DNA of 64,000 bases from Erinaceus europaeus (GCF_950295315.1 NC_080166.1:97221141-97285140); one strand, 5' to 3'. Positions 22,719 to 33,640 are shown, counted from the first letter of the stretch. Notes: generated by a model from the letters alone, not told the origin. A program made the numbers and translations.

Positions 22719-24179
22719 CTAAGAAGATCTGAAAGGGAAACTAAAAGCAGGACCGGATCAAATTGTAAGTAGGGCACCAAAGTAAAAACCCAGTGGTGAG
22801 GGGTAGACATGCAGCTTCCTGGGCCAGTGCGGGGTGGGAGTGGGTGGGAGGGATGGGTCATAGTCCTTTGGTGGTGGGAATGGTGTTTATGTACACTCCT
22901 AGCAAAATGTAGACATATAAATCAGTAGTTAATTAATATGAGAGGGGGAAAATCAGTTGTATGTCTCAAAGTTTCTCAAAACACAAACTGAATCTTTTTA
23001 ATATATAGGCTGTGTATTTGATCTGTGGACTCTCTCAAAAGCCTAGACCAAGCAGATTAGAAGCATCCAATAGCACAGCTATATACAAGATACTGGATAC
23101 TGTACAGCAAACCATAACAAAAGGACTTTTCAAAGTGAACCCAATTACCAAATAATGTGATAACATTAACTATCGATTGTCTTTTTGAACCCTAAGACAG
23201 CAGGAACCTCACATCTCCACTATAGAGCCCCTACTTCCCCCAGTCCTAGAACCCTTGGATAGGGCCCACTTTCCCGTATGCCTCTCCCAATCCAAACCAA
23301 ATAATATTGCATCCGCCGATCACAACCTAAACAACGCAACGATTGCCACCTCAACATGCTTCACCTCAGACTGTGTCCAGAGACTTCACATGTGGAGTGA
23401 CAACCCTTCAGCTTCATTACTCGGGTGAGACCTTTCCTTTCATAGTACACTCTAATTTCATCTCAGGTAGTTCACTTTCTAACAAAGTCCCATAACCTAG
23501 ATATACACCAGTTTCTGTGAGAGAGAACTTATGTTCACACGTACCCATAAACTACTGCAAAATACATACCTGAAAGCAGAAGTACACTAGAGTTTGCAGT
23601 GAGTACCTCCCTAACACTTCCTCTCCACTATTCCAAGCCTGGATCCGTGATTGCTCAATAAATTGTTTGGCTTCATATGTTAACTCTCTTTTCAATCACC
23701 AGGTTCCAGATGCCACCAGGATGCTGGCCCGGCTTCCCTGGATGGAAGACCCCACCAATGTGTCCTGGAGCTCAGCTTCCCCAGAGACACACCTTACTAG
23801 GGAAAGAGAGAGGCAGACTGGGAGTATGGACCGACCAGTCAATGCCCATGTTCAGTGGGGAAGCAATTACAGAAGCCAGACCTTCTACCTTCTGCAACCC
23901 TCAACGACCCTGGGTCCATGCTCCCAGAGGGCTAGAGAATGGGAAAGCTATCATGGGAAGGGGTGGGTTATGGAGATTGGGTGGTGGGAATTGTATGGAG
24001 TTGTACCCCTCCTACCTTATGTTTTTGTTCATTAATCCTTTCTTAAATAAAAAATTTAAAATAAAAAAAACAAGGGCAACAAAAGGGAATAAGTAAATAA
24101 AAACCTAAAAATTTTATTTAAAAATTGTAATATTTTCTAGGAGACTGCAAAGATCACTATGCATTCATATATTGTTGTC

Positions 24180-24800
24180 CAAGAATCTGTCTAATCAATT
24201 ATTATTATTATTAGTGATTAAATAATGATAGACAGATTGTGGCATAAGAGGGGTACAATTCCATACAATTCCCACCACTAGAGTCCTATATCCCAACCTC
24301 TCCATTGGAAGATTCCCTATTTTTTTTTCCTTCTGGGAGTATGGACCAAAGATCTTTATGGAGAACAGAAGGTGGGAGGTCTGGCTTCTGTAATTGCTTC
24401 TCCACTGGAGATGGGCATTGACAGGTTGATCCGTACCTCCAGACTGTTTTAATTGTCTCTACTGGGATAGGGCTCAGGAGAGGTGGGGATCCAGGACTCC
24501 TTGGTGAGATTGTCTGCCCAGGGAAGTCAGGTTGGCATCATGGTTAGCATTTGAAACTTGGTGACTCAAAAGCATTAAGATATAAAGCGGAACACATTGT
24601 TTAGTAATCAGGAAACTAAAGGTAAGAACATAGCAGATGATATTTGGGGTACTCATGTTGGAAGAAGTAAGAAAGTCTATTACAGGTATATTCCAATGGC
24701 CTCATGACTTTACTGAATTTTGCCTAAGCCCCAAAACTAACATGTAGGTGGGATAAAAGTATTGTCAGGGAAGTTAGTGCCAGAGTTGGGAATAGGACTG
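24180..24800 (-). mobile_element. Old L1 3' UTR, minus strand
   Basis: The reverse complement of about 24230-24560 matches the last ~350 bp of the L1 3' UTR, including 'tctggcttctgtaattgctt' and the ggttggcatcatgg part. 24560-24800 appears to continue upstream in the older UTR version, but I have no second copy to fix the right edge. Confidence 0.75.
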
Positions 24801-25124
24801 AGAGCAATTATGGATGAATGTTAAGTAGAACTCAGAAGGCCTAAATTATGTGGTTGAAGGACGACAAGTGACATGATACCACAACCCACCTCAAACCAAA
24901 TTGTAAATGTGACCTCGCATCTCAGTACCTTGCCTCACCAAGAATTAGTCCCTTCAAAATTCAGGGAAAGGCTTGATGCTCACATATTCTAGCAATGTAT
25001 TATTTCAGACACAAAGTAATGACATCAGTGACATAAATATTCTCTACAGGGGAGAGAGGACAAACAAATAAAAGTCTCCACTCATTTGTCCTGAGCCTAT
25101 AAAAGACCAAACTAAAAAGCACTG

Positions 25125-25690
25125 TGAAGGGACCACAGTGGTACACCAGACTTAGCTCACAGAATCGTGCAGAAGGAGCCTGTTCTCTGTAGAGTGGGAC
25201 ATTTCATAAACTGTGAAGCAGGTCTCCAAGGGTCTATCTTTCTGCCTCTCTTTTTATCTTTTCTTTATTATTTATTTTCCCTTTTGTTGCCTTTGTTGTT
25301 TTATTGTTGTTGTAGTTATTATTGTTGTCATTGTTGTTGGATAGGACAGAGAGATATAGAGAGAAAAGGGGAAGACAGAAAGGGAGAGAAAAAGACAGAC
25401 ACCTGGAGACTTGCTTCACTGCCTGTGAAGGGACAACCTACAGGTGGGGAGCCAGAGGCTCTAAAGAGGATCCTTACACTGGTCCTTGCACTTCCAGCCA
25501 CTGCACTTAACCTGCTGTGCTACTGCCCAACCCCCTCTTTCTCCCTCTTTATCTCCCTACCCTACCCCTATTCCTCAATGTGCTATCAACTAAAATGGAA
25601 AAGGGGGGGGGGGGATGGCCGCCAGCAGCAGTGAATTCTTAGTACTGGCAGCAAGTCCCAGAGATAACCCTGGAGGTAAAAGAAAAAAAA
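25125..25690 (+). mobile_element. Type F SINE split by a type B SINE
   Basis: The left part, 25125-25255, has a worn head and 'aactgtgaagcaggtctcca'. It resumes after 25533 with a CT-rich body, 'ctatcaactaaaatgg', a G12 run and the 3' module 'cagtgaattcttagtactgg' to 'gataaccctggagg'. Confidence 0.75.
25256..25533 (-). mobile_element. Type B SINE, minus strand, nested
   Basis: Shows the reversed tail (attatttattttcccttttg), 'tgttgttggataggacaga', 'ggtggggagccagaggctct' and the reversed head 'gcacttaacctgctgtgcta'. It interrupts the plus-strand type F SINE. Confidence 0.9.
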
Positions 25691-25843
25691 AACTATGATT
25701 TTAGCTTCTATTCATTAATTTGTACAGGTTTTATTTACTGCTGAAGAAAAAAAGTTAATATAGCAGAATGTTTTATCTAACAAAATCTGGATATATATAT
25801 ATATATTGCATATTGCAATCTAGCTGAAAATAGTACCAAAGTG

Positions 25844-26045
25844 GACCGGGTGGTGGCACACCTGGTTTAGTGCAGATTACCAATGCACAAGGACCAAGGT
25901 TCAAGTCCACACGTGCAGGGGGAAAGTTTTACAAGTGGTGAAGCAATGATGTAGGTGTCTCTCTTCCTAGATATCTTCCCAAGCCCCTTTGTTTTCTCTC
26001 TGTCTCTATCCAATAAATAAATAAATAAATAAAATATTTAAAAAG
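25844..26045 (+). mobile_element. Type A SINE
   Basis: Head 'gaccgggtggtggcacacct', body 'aagtggtgaagcaatgatgt', end 'ctatccaataaataaataaa'. An (AT)n patch lies at 25792-25806 just before it. Confidence 0.92.
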
Positions 26046-26595
26046 AAATACTTTTTTAAAATATCAAAAAAAAATACCACAAGAAATACTGCTTTGATTA
26101 GAAAGGGAAGGATTTTTTTTTTAATTTCTGGAATTATTTCTGGGTATCTCCTGTTATTGTGTTGTGCATGCAATCATGTGAACACTATTAATACAGTATG
26201 CCTGGCACTTTCACCAGAGGTAGGATAACAGTTAACCGCAGCCTCCACATCTGTGAACAAAATCTTTACAAACAAATAAATAATGCATGGGAGATGCCAG
26301 GATGATTAGAAAGGTTAAAAACTGAGGTGTTGAAAATAAGCCTGCAACTTCTACCTAATTATCAAGGGCTTGAATATTTTTACAGAAATTCACAATTTAC
26401 TTGGCAAAGCAGTCAAGAAGCTAGCATCCCATTCATTCAAACATTTAAGCAAAGAGTTAATAATTAACTCTCATGTCTAATCACAGTGAAGCTGACATTT
26501 ATTATTAACTGGGAAAACCAACAACAGACTTCTCATACAGACCAAACACTACTTCACAGGCTGTAAAATAGACTATCAGAACTTTAGGTTTACAT

Positions 26596-26862
26596 CAGCT
26601 GGGCAGTGGTACACCTGTTTAAGTAGACATAGTACTAAACACAAGGACCCACCCAAGTATCTGGGTTCAAGCCCTCAGCTCTCCACCTGCCAAGGGGATG
26701 CTTTACAAGTGGCGAAGCAGTTCTGCAGGCTTCTCTCTATCCCCCTATTCTCTCTCTCAGTTTCTCTTTGTTCTGTCTAGTGGAAAAAATGGCCACCAGG
26801 AGCACTGGGTGCTTTGTGCAATCACCAAGCCCCAATGATAACACTGGATTAAAAAAAAAAAA
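26596..26862 (+). mobile_element. Type F SINE
   Basis: Head 'gctgggcagtggtacacctg', B box 'tgggttcaagccc', then 'atggccaccaggagcactgg' and 'gataacactggatt', the 3' module, ending in an A run that leads into the microsatellite at 26863. Confidence 0.85.
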
Positions 26863-26882
26863 GAGAGAGAGAAAGGAAGGAA

Positions 26883-26916
<34 letters not shown>

Positions 26917-26917
26917 A
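26863..26917. repeat. (GA)n/(GAAA)n microsatellite grown from a SINE tail
   Basis: Directly follows the A run of the type F SINE: first GA, then GGAA, then GAAA units. Confidence 0.95.
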
Positions 26918-27039
26918 TTCTAGGTTTGTCATCTTAGGTCCATTATCCCATGAACTGGCTTTCTGTCTCACTTTCTCTTTCTTTGTATTATTAATAGCAG
27001 AAAGTTATCTGAATTACGATATATAGAAAAAGCATCATA

Positions 27040-27362
27040 GTGTCAGGTGGTACTGCAGCGGGTTAAGTGCACATGGAGCAAAGCACAAGGAACATTGTAA
27101 GGATCCCAGCTCCCCACCTATGGGGGGGGGATCACTTCACAGGTGGTGAAACAGGTCTTCAGGTGTCTTTCTATTCCCCTCTCTATCTCCCTTCTTCTCT
27201 CAATTTCTCTCTGCCCTACCCAACAACAACAACATCAAGGGCAACAAAAATGGAGGGAAATTATATCTTTAATATATATAATATTTATATTATATAATAT
27301 ATATATATATATATATATATCCTCCAGGAGCTGTGGATTTCTGCAGGCACAGAAAATAAAAT
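27040..27362 (+). mobile_element. Type B SINE (long form) with AT expansion
   Basis: Head 'ggtactgcagcgggttaagt', 'ctacccaacaacaacaacat', 'caagggcaacaaaaatggag', then an (AT)n-rich stretch near 27270-27320 and the 3' module 'cctccaggagctgtggattt'. The AT run grew inside the element between body and module. Confidence 0.85.
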
Positions 27363-27479
27363 AAAAAATCATCATGAAAGAAACCAGCCATGGTGAAACA
27401 AGTTCAGGGTGAATGAAGTTGTATGACAACATAGTAGCACAGTCAAAGGGTTTTTGCAGCTGCAGAACATCTCAGAAAC

Positions 27480-27780
27480 TTTTTTTTTTTTTTTTTTTTT
27501 TGGTGACTACAGTGTGGCCTGAAGTTCTCCTACATGGGTCTCTTCACAGGACCTTCCTCATGTGTGGTGTATCTCAATAGGGTTCCCATTTCATTAAAAC
27601 ACAGGCAAGACTGCCCTTCTGTTATCCCAGGAAAGTTTGTGGCAAGATTCAGTCATTAAGGGCATGGGCTCCTCCCATAGAAACAACTCTCTGGAATGAA
27701 CCTCAAATGCCACAAACAGCAGAACTTAGGATGACAAATCTTAACAGACCAACAGCACGAACAACTACAGTATACAGTGG
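27480..27780 (-). other. Possible retroposed fragment, minus strand, with A tail
   Basis: A T22 run at 27480-27501 would be the A tail of a copy lying on the minus strand to its right. The sequence 27502-27780 is not one of the SINE or L1 types here and has no long frame. I found no target duplication, so this may be a retroposed mRNA end or just a T run. Confidence 0.3.
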
Positions 27781-27838
27781 AAACGTATCATTACTTTGTA
27801 AAAGTAATTTTTAAAGTAATTTTTCAAAGCACTTAAAA

Positions 27839-27841
<3 letters not shown>

Positions 27842-27889
<48 letters not shown>
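27842..27889. repeat. (AT)n microsatellite
   Basis: About 24 uninterrupted AT units, followed by a CA-rich stretch (acacagagagacacatacag). Confidence 0.95.
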
Positions 27890-27891
<2 letters not shown>

Positions 27892-28625
27892 ACAGAGAGA
27901 CACATACAGACACACATGCACATACATATTCAGAAAGACCAGGGAGGAGACCCAATAGTAGTATATAAGACTTGCACACATGAAGCTCTATCTTTTATTC
28001 CTGTCACCACATATGCCAAAGCTGAGCAATGCTGTGATTCCTATCTTTCTCTATCATGATCTTTTTAAATGAGCAAAAGATGAAGGATAAAAAAAAAAGG
28101 TGTGGGGGGAACCTACATAGTACTAGTACTGTTTTTTGAGAGGCACTGGTACTGAGGAGTGCCAGACTCTTGGGACATCACCCCATGAATGCTAGTAAGC
28201 ATTGTCCCACCCCAAGAAAAAGCAGCAACTGATGGCACTTTCTCCTCATCATAATGAAGGCAGGACTAAAATTCCCTCTTCTCAGTATTTGTTGTATGGA
28301 AGAATATGAATTCACATCTGAAAACAATTGCTGATGGACTTGCAATTTCTCCAAATATTAGGCAGACAACTCAACTTTAAAAAGATGCCACCACAGGCAT
28401 GAAGATGGTCAAACATGAAGAAATTCTTTGTTTCTGACCCAGTTGTGTCAGTGCCAATAAGTCCAGACATACGTCAGATAATGTTGTATGAAGCACTGGA
28501 AATTCATCTGCAAAATGAGGCAGGTATTAACAAAGCCACAGGGTTCACACATTCTGCCTTTCCTCTTATTGAGTGGCTTAGTGCTTTACAGTGGATTCAT
28601 GGACATTTGCATACTATTTCATTAC
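27890..28625. other. Single-copy DNA, no gene recognised
   Basis: An 85-codon plus-strand frame at 28415-28672 runs from unique DNA into an old L1 and has no recognisable domain. Confidence 0.45.
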
Positions 28626-28629
28626 ATAC

Positions 28630-29215
28630 CAGGCCCCCAAAGTTCCCTCCCTCTCCTCTCTCCTCCTCCTAGACTCCTTTGCTTACATCATGTCTAGTCC
28701 ATGTTTCACTTTGTGCTCTCATTTCCCATTTCTACTTTATTTAGTCCTGCTAATAAGTGACTGTTTAATAGTCATCTTTCTCTTTTTCGTTTATCTCACT
28801 CAACATGATGTCCTCAAGTTTCATCCAAGAGGATGCAAAGGAGACAACCTCATCTTTTTAAAATTTTTTTTAAATTAGTGATCTAATAATATTTGACAAG
28901 ACTGTGGTATAAGAGGGGTACAATTCCATATAATTCAGACCATCAGAGTTCCATATGCCCTCCTTTCCACCGGAAATTTCCCTATTCTTTATCCCTCTGG
29001 GGGTATGTGTACATATACCACAGTGTTATTAACCACTCATCTGATGTTGGCCATCTGGGTCTTCCAAGTTCTGGTGATTACAAATTGTGCTGCTATGAAC
29101 ATACATACACATAGACCTCTTCTGATAGGTATTTCTGTTTCCTTTGGGTAAATCCTAGGAGAGGAATTGCTGGGTTGTAGGGTATGCCCATAGAAACTTG
29201 ATATGAACTCCCTTT
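28630..29215 (-). mobile_element. Old L1, ORF2 end, split by a younger L1
   Basis: Read from 29215 downward: ORF2 sequence around the CTPMFIAA point (tgttcatagcagcacaattt at 29080-29100 region) and the 'tgtggtatatgtacac' block. After an interruption it continues at 28857 with 'gatgaggttgtctcctttgc', the tggatgaaacttgaggac part and 'atgttgagtgagataa', all L1 ORF2 end. The frame is dead. Confidence 0.75.
28858..28992 (-). mobile_element. Short 5'-truncated L1 3' end nested in the old L1
   Basis: The reverse complement reads 'cccccagagggataaagaat' to 'gaattatatggaattgtacc' and 'cccctcttataccacagt', the last ~130 bp of the L1 3' UTR, with its A-rich tail at 28858-28875. It breaks the surrounding ORF2 relic. 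Confidence 0.75.
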
Positions 29216-29644
29216 CCCTTCACTTATTTCTATGAAACCTCCCCTCCCCCTTACCTATTCAACTTACTATTGAATCATCTAACACAGTTAAATCAATAAA
29301 TATATATCACGAAGCAACTAACTGTTTATCATCTATGTCACTTTGGCCTCTCTTTTGTTTAGTGTGAATAACAGTTCTATGTACATTAGAATAGTAAATT
29401 AACTTTCCTGGCCAGAAAAGTAGATTGTTCAATGGGCAGAGTACCAAACTTGTATGTGAGAGGCCGCAAATTAAATCCCCAGCACTGAAGATCTGCCCTC
29501 TCTCCCAATGAGAATGACACACAGAAATCATGTACTTTAGCAAATGTGAGGCCATGGGTTAAAGTCCTAGCTCCACATGGTAGTGCCATCAACAGCACGG
29601 GGGGCGGGGTGCTCCATGGATGCCACAATGGTGCTTTGATGACT

Positions 29645-29862
29645 CTTTTTTTATTTATAAAATGGAAATATTGACAAAACTATAGGATAAGAGGGGTAGA
29701 ATTCAATACAATTCCCACCACCAGAACTTTGTATCCACTCCCCTCCCCTGATAGCTTCCCTATTCTTTATCCCTCTGGTAGTAAGGATGGACCCAGGATA
29801 ATTATGGGGTACAGAAGGTGGAAGGTCTGGCTTCTGTAATTGCTTATTCACTGGACCTCTCT
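29645..29862 (-). mobile_element. L1 3' UTR end, minus strand, nested in a SINE
   Basis: A T-rich start is followed by 'gataagaggggtagaattc', 'cccaccaccagaactttgta' and 'ctggcttctgtaattgctta', the reverse of the L1 3' end seen at 300-470. It is a 5'-truncated copy of about 215 bp. Confidence 0.85.
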
Positions 29863-29875
29863 CAGTCTCTCTCTC

Positions 29876-29928
29876 CTTCTCCTACTCCTACTCCTATACT
29901 CCTACTCCTACTCCTACTTCTACTTCTA

Positions 29929-29977
<49 letters not shown>

Positions 29978-30008
29978 CTCTCTCTCTCTCTCTCTCCCTC
30001 TCTCTCCC
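29876..30008. repeat. (CTCCTA)n and (CT)n simple repeat
   Basis: CTCCTA/CTTCTA units at 29876-29930, then CT units with a few TTTC breaks to 30008. It lies in the CT-rich body of the surrounding SINE. Confidence 0.95.
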
Positions 30009-30064
30009 CTTCTGAATCTTACCCTTCCCTGTTGAATTCTGCCTCTATCAAGTAAATAAATATT

Positions 30065-32055
30065 CATAAATAAATATTTTTAAAAAACATGGTGGTGGGG
30101 GGAATTGTCCCTGAACACACTGAAATACTCTTGGAAAAATTATGAGTGCTCCTACCGCTGTATTTATTCTATCACTAAACAAATACATATATATGGCATA
30201 AGTTCCAGTAAAGTAACACCTGAACTCATTGCAAGTAAAATCAGACTAAGGAAACAAAACCCAGGTAGAATTCTTAGGGTTAATTCAATTTTCATTTTCA
30301 ATCCACTCCAATTTCCATTTGAATCCCTTCCTATTTATTTCTCATTATCACCCTAATTCAGCAAAAGCAGATGTTCATACATTCATTTTTAATCCATCTC
30401 AATTTATTCACCCACTATCTTAGGCACTGGACAACAAAGAGGAAAAAGATACATGTTCTAGCCTTTGGGGGGCACAAAAGGCAAGAAACATCAATCTCTG
30501 ACACCCCTAAGATCACAGGGCAATATTTAATAGTTCCTTGTACATTTAAAGCCGAGATTAAGTAAGCCCATAGAGATTTTACACTGTGGATAGGCCAACA
30601 GATGTGCTTCTTCAATTTTCCTCAAAGCACTTTTAAGTCTTCTCTCCAGGCTAACTGGTTTCTTAATGGCTACAAAGGATTCGGGCAATTATAAATAGGA
30701 AACAATTATTAATTGATTTAGTTTTACATTTACCCATTTATGCTTTGTTGCACTGCTCAGCCCAATTGCTCAGAGGAGATGCTTAAAGAAGTGTGTGAAT
30801 GTAAACGGGCATCTTCCTTGTCAAATTTGGTGTGTCTCATTCTTTAACCCTTCACCTTCTCTTTAAAACTTAATGAAAAAAAAAAAATTAACCGCAGTAC
30901 TCTGACCACAAAACACTTTGATCTATAATGATTTACTTAGCAACAATTCAGCTTCATTTGTATGACACTAAACTCAGTCTTCCCATAAGGATTTCTTAAT
31001 CAACTAGCCCAGCAGATTTCAATAAGGAGATTAACTGAGGAATGTTCAAAGGGCATGCTGGTCAGTCCATTCTTATAAATTCCACATGAACCAGACCTGC
31101 AAACTATGGTGAACTTTTCTTTACCTCACCGAAGAATTCTCTGACATCCTTGGACCTCAGCAAATAAACCAGATAAATACATGCAACCACTTTATTTTAC
31201 AAGACAATTTATATGCCAGTATCACTTTTAAGCCATGCATGGTGTGACAGCACTTGCTGAAAGGTAGATTATCATAAACATTATCTGAAAGTGTTTGATC
31301 TTGAAAACAACAAAGAAAATTCGTTATAAGCTAATTGTATCAGCACAAATGACCCTACTGAGTGTGCTATGGATTTAGAGCTTCCTAGAGACAGCAGTAA
31401 ATTCCTTTGCTTTCTTTGTTACAAAATTGTGCAAATATATGACAAACCCTATCTGAATTCTTAATTTTGAAGAAATATGTGCAGGTAATTTTTAAAAGTC
31501 TTACTTTTTTTTTACTCATTCATTCACACTTTGTGTTTGGTATCTGACATTTAGCTTAGGTTCGATTCTTCTGCTGTTTTAAAACTGGCAAAACACTGGA
31601 ACCCTGGAACCATATAGTAACATCAGCAATAATAACAATAACTACCATTAGCAGTATGGAAAAGTGCACACTATGTGTAAATAACTTACTAATATGTTTG
31701 CATTCACTACTTTACAGCTCCACAGACGGAACAATCCTGCTGCCCATTTGCTGATGAGAACACTCAGACCCAGAGAGACTGAAGGTAATGAGAAGGCACA
31801 AGATGCTGGGAGTCTGGGTCTGTCAAAACTCAACACTTTGAAAGTCAGTGGTCTCCAAACATTCTGATCCCACAACACTATTAGTAGCATGGTCTTGAGC
31901 CAGTTATCGTTGACTAATGCACTCTTAGAAGTTGTATTTATGTTGAACTATGTGAATATATTATTCATATTTAAAAATAAAAAATAAAATATTCTATAAA
32001 AATAGATACAACAGGATACCATATGCATACCCAAGGCATATACACTCCACTTCAT
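30065..32055. other. Repeat-poor stretch; possible conserved regulatory DNA
   Basis: Apart from a MIR relic at 31638-31850 I see no young repeats over about 2 kb, unusual for this window. 30690-31100 has many TAAT/ATTA homeodomain-like cores (attattaattgatttag, aattaaccgcag). There is no open frame of note. A regulatory role is only a suggestion. Confidence 0.4.
31638..31850 (+). mobile_element. MIR SINE relic
   Basis: Contains 'ctaccattagcagta', 'gcacactatgtgtaaata', 'gctgatgagaacactcagac' and 'ccagagagactgaaggtaat', in the order of a MIR element (actatgtgccaggc, cagatgaggaaactgaggc, cagagaggttaagt). It is an ancient mammalian element. Confidence 0.7.
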
Positions 32056-32061
32056 ATATAT

Positions 32062-32320
32062 TGCCTGGGAAGAGATAGCTCAGGGAGTAGAGAACACACA
32101 CTACTATACATGACACAATGGGGTCCAAACCCTGGCACCACATGGGAAGGCTATGGACAGCACCAGAGGAACACCCTGGATAGTGGAGCAGTACACTAGT
32201 ATCCTTTTCTTCTCTCTTCCTCATGCTTCCTCATTCTTTCTGTATCTCCCTGTCTTTTTCCTTCTCTCTCTGCTATTCACTCTGTAGAATAAAAGTAATA
32301 AATAAATAAAGGGGATGGTT
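32062..32320 (+). mobile_element. Type D SINE, full length
   Basis: Head 'gggaagagatagctcaggga', a degenerate B box 'gggtccaaaccctgg', then 'ggacagcaccagaggaacac', a CT-rich body and a 'gtaataaataaataaag' tail. Confidence 0.8.
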
Positions 32321-32404
32321 TTGTCAGTTTCCTTTTTATAAATAAAAAATTTAAAAAACTGAAAATAAAATAAAATAAAATTTAAATTAAAAAATAAAGG
32401 GGGG

Positions 32405-32615
32405 TGGGGTGGCATGTGGGGATGCTTCCAGTAGAGTGTCATGTTACAATGCACTAGGACTTGAGTTCAAGCCCCCAGTCCCCTCATGCAGAGAGGGAAG
32501 CTTCACAAGAGATGAAGTAGTACTGCAGGTGTCTCTTTCTCTGCCTCCCTCCCTGCCTCCCCTCTCAGTTTCTCTCTGTCTCTATCCAGCAGAAGTAAAT
32601 ACATAAATAAAATAT
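32405..32615 (+). mobile_element. Type A SINE
   Basis: Shows 'atgttacaatgcactaggac', B box 'gagttcaagccccc', 'agtagtactgcaggtgtctc' and an 'aaatacataaataaaatatt' end. Confidence 0.88.
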
Positions 32616-32639
32616 TCTTAAAAGAGAAAACATCTTTAA

Positions 32640-33062
32640 AAATTAAAGAAACTGCCTCTAGAATAAAACAAGTAAAGTGTGCTCATAACACCCAAAATTC
32701 CTAGAGAAGAGACTTTTGTGATAAGAGAAATGAATCACTTGGCACCACTAACACCTGGAAAGCTTACTTAAGTGGTTCTTAGTAACACTGATGGACACCA
32801 GGCTCATTCAATTCAAAGTCAGTGGTGGCTACCAGAAGAGCAATGAGGTGCAAACGCCACACAAAAGGCTGTGGGATTGTCAGATTTTCATCACCCCAGC
32901 AATTACTGAATTAAATGGTAGCATTCAAGAGTGGAAAGGGGTAGTGGGAACATTGCCGATAATGGATGGGCTGGGCCGTATGAAGAATCAGCTCTAATCT
33001 GGATCAAGAGAGCAAGGTGATGGAGGAAGTAATGGAGCTCAAAAAAAAAAAAAAAAAAAAAA
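32640..33062. other. Unique DNA ending in an A22 run
   Basis: A 68-codon plus-strand frame (32791-32997) is followed by 33041-33062, 22 A's. This could be the end of a retroposed mRNA, but there is no AATAAA just before the tail and I saw no target duplication. The product is not recognised. Confidence 0.3.
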
Positions 33063-33357
33063 GTAACCTATATTATTGATGAAAGCAGAGACTGGAAAAT
33101 AGGGGCTGTCAAGCTAATCTTAGATTAACAGGCTGTCCTCAGGGGAGATAAGAAAAGAAAACACCTGACAGGTTTTGGAGGATTCAAAAGGAAACAATAT
33201 AATCTAAGAGAAAGCCTTGCCTGGGCTATAACAAGTCCACTGAGTTCTGTTAAAGCTGCCCTGCTGAAGACAGGCCTGGTGCTCCCAACCCAGCCCACAC
33301 TGCATAGCACATCCTGTCTTTCTTCCTATTCTATTCCCACTCAGAAAGCAGAGGAGG

Positions 33358-33640
33358 GGCCAGGTGCTGGATCACCAAGTCCAGCACACCCTGTACAAGG
33401 AGCTGGGTTAAATCCCCTGCTCCTCACCTGTAGGAGGGATTCTTGACTAGTGGTGAAGCAGATTTGCAGGGGTCTCTCTTCTCACTCTTCCTTTATATCT
33501 TCCCCTTCCCTCTCAATTTCTCTCTGCCATATCAAATAAAATAGAAAGAAAAAGAAAAGAACGACCTCCAGAAGTAGTGGATTCATAGTTTTGGCACCAA
33601 ATCCCAGTGATAACCTTGGTAGCAATATAAATAAATTAAT
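33358..33640 (+). mobile_element. Type F SINE
   Basis: Head 'ggggccaggtgctggatcac', B box 'gggttaaatcccc', 'aatttctctctgccatatca', then the 3' module 'agtagtggattcatagtttt' to 'gataaccttggtagc' and an ATTA-rich tail. Confidence 0.85.

Larger units (their letters stand above)
21987..24066 (+). mobile_element. L1 with 5' inversion (twin-primed), full 3' UTR
   Basis: The element has two parts. 21987-22463 is ORF2 sequence on the minus strand and 22464-24066 is the following ORF2 end plus 3' UTR on the plus strand. In the source L1 these parts adjoin: the inverted piece ends TPNQKE and the direct piece begins [10 protein letters not shown]. The 16-bp duplication aaaacaagggcaacaa (21971-21986 and 24067-24082) proves a single insertion. 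The 3' UTR, 22719 to about 24055, is about 1.34 kb and ends in AAATAAA and an A tail. The target starts AAAA, close to the usual L1 cut site. Confidence 0.93.
21727..24110 (+). mobile_element. Type B SINE split by an L1
   Basis: The SINE runs 21727-21986 (head 'gtgcagtgggttaagcacac', end 'caacaatgccatcaataata', then 'aaaacaagggcaacaa'). It resumes at 24067 with the same 16 bases followed by 'aagggaataagtaaataaaa', the normal tail. The L1 therefore landed in an existing SINE tail. Confidence 0.92.
29410..30060 (+). mobile_element. Two-headed type D-like SINE split by an L1 end
   Basis: Two tRNA-like heads follow each other: 'aatgggcagagtaccaaact' with 'gcaaattaaatcc', then 'gtactttagcaaatgtgagg' with 'gggttaaagtcc'. 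The SINE resumes after 29862 with a CT-rich body and 'ctctatcaagtaaataaata'. It may be a dimer or one SINE inserted in another. Confidence 0.55.

Noticed and set aside
28858..28992. L1 with an internal deletion joining ORF2 to the UTR end
   Set aside because: ORF2 sequence resumes on the far side at 28857, so a nested insertion explains it better. The junction also does not use the splice site at gttccag.
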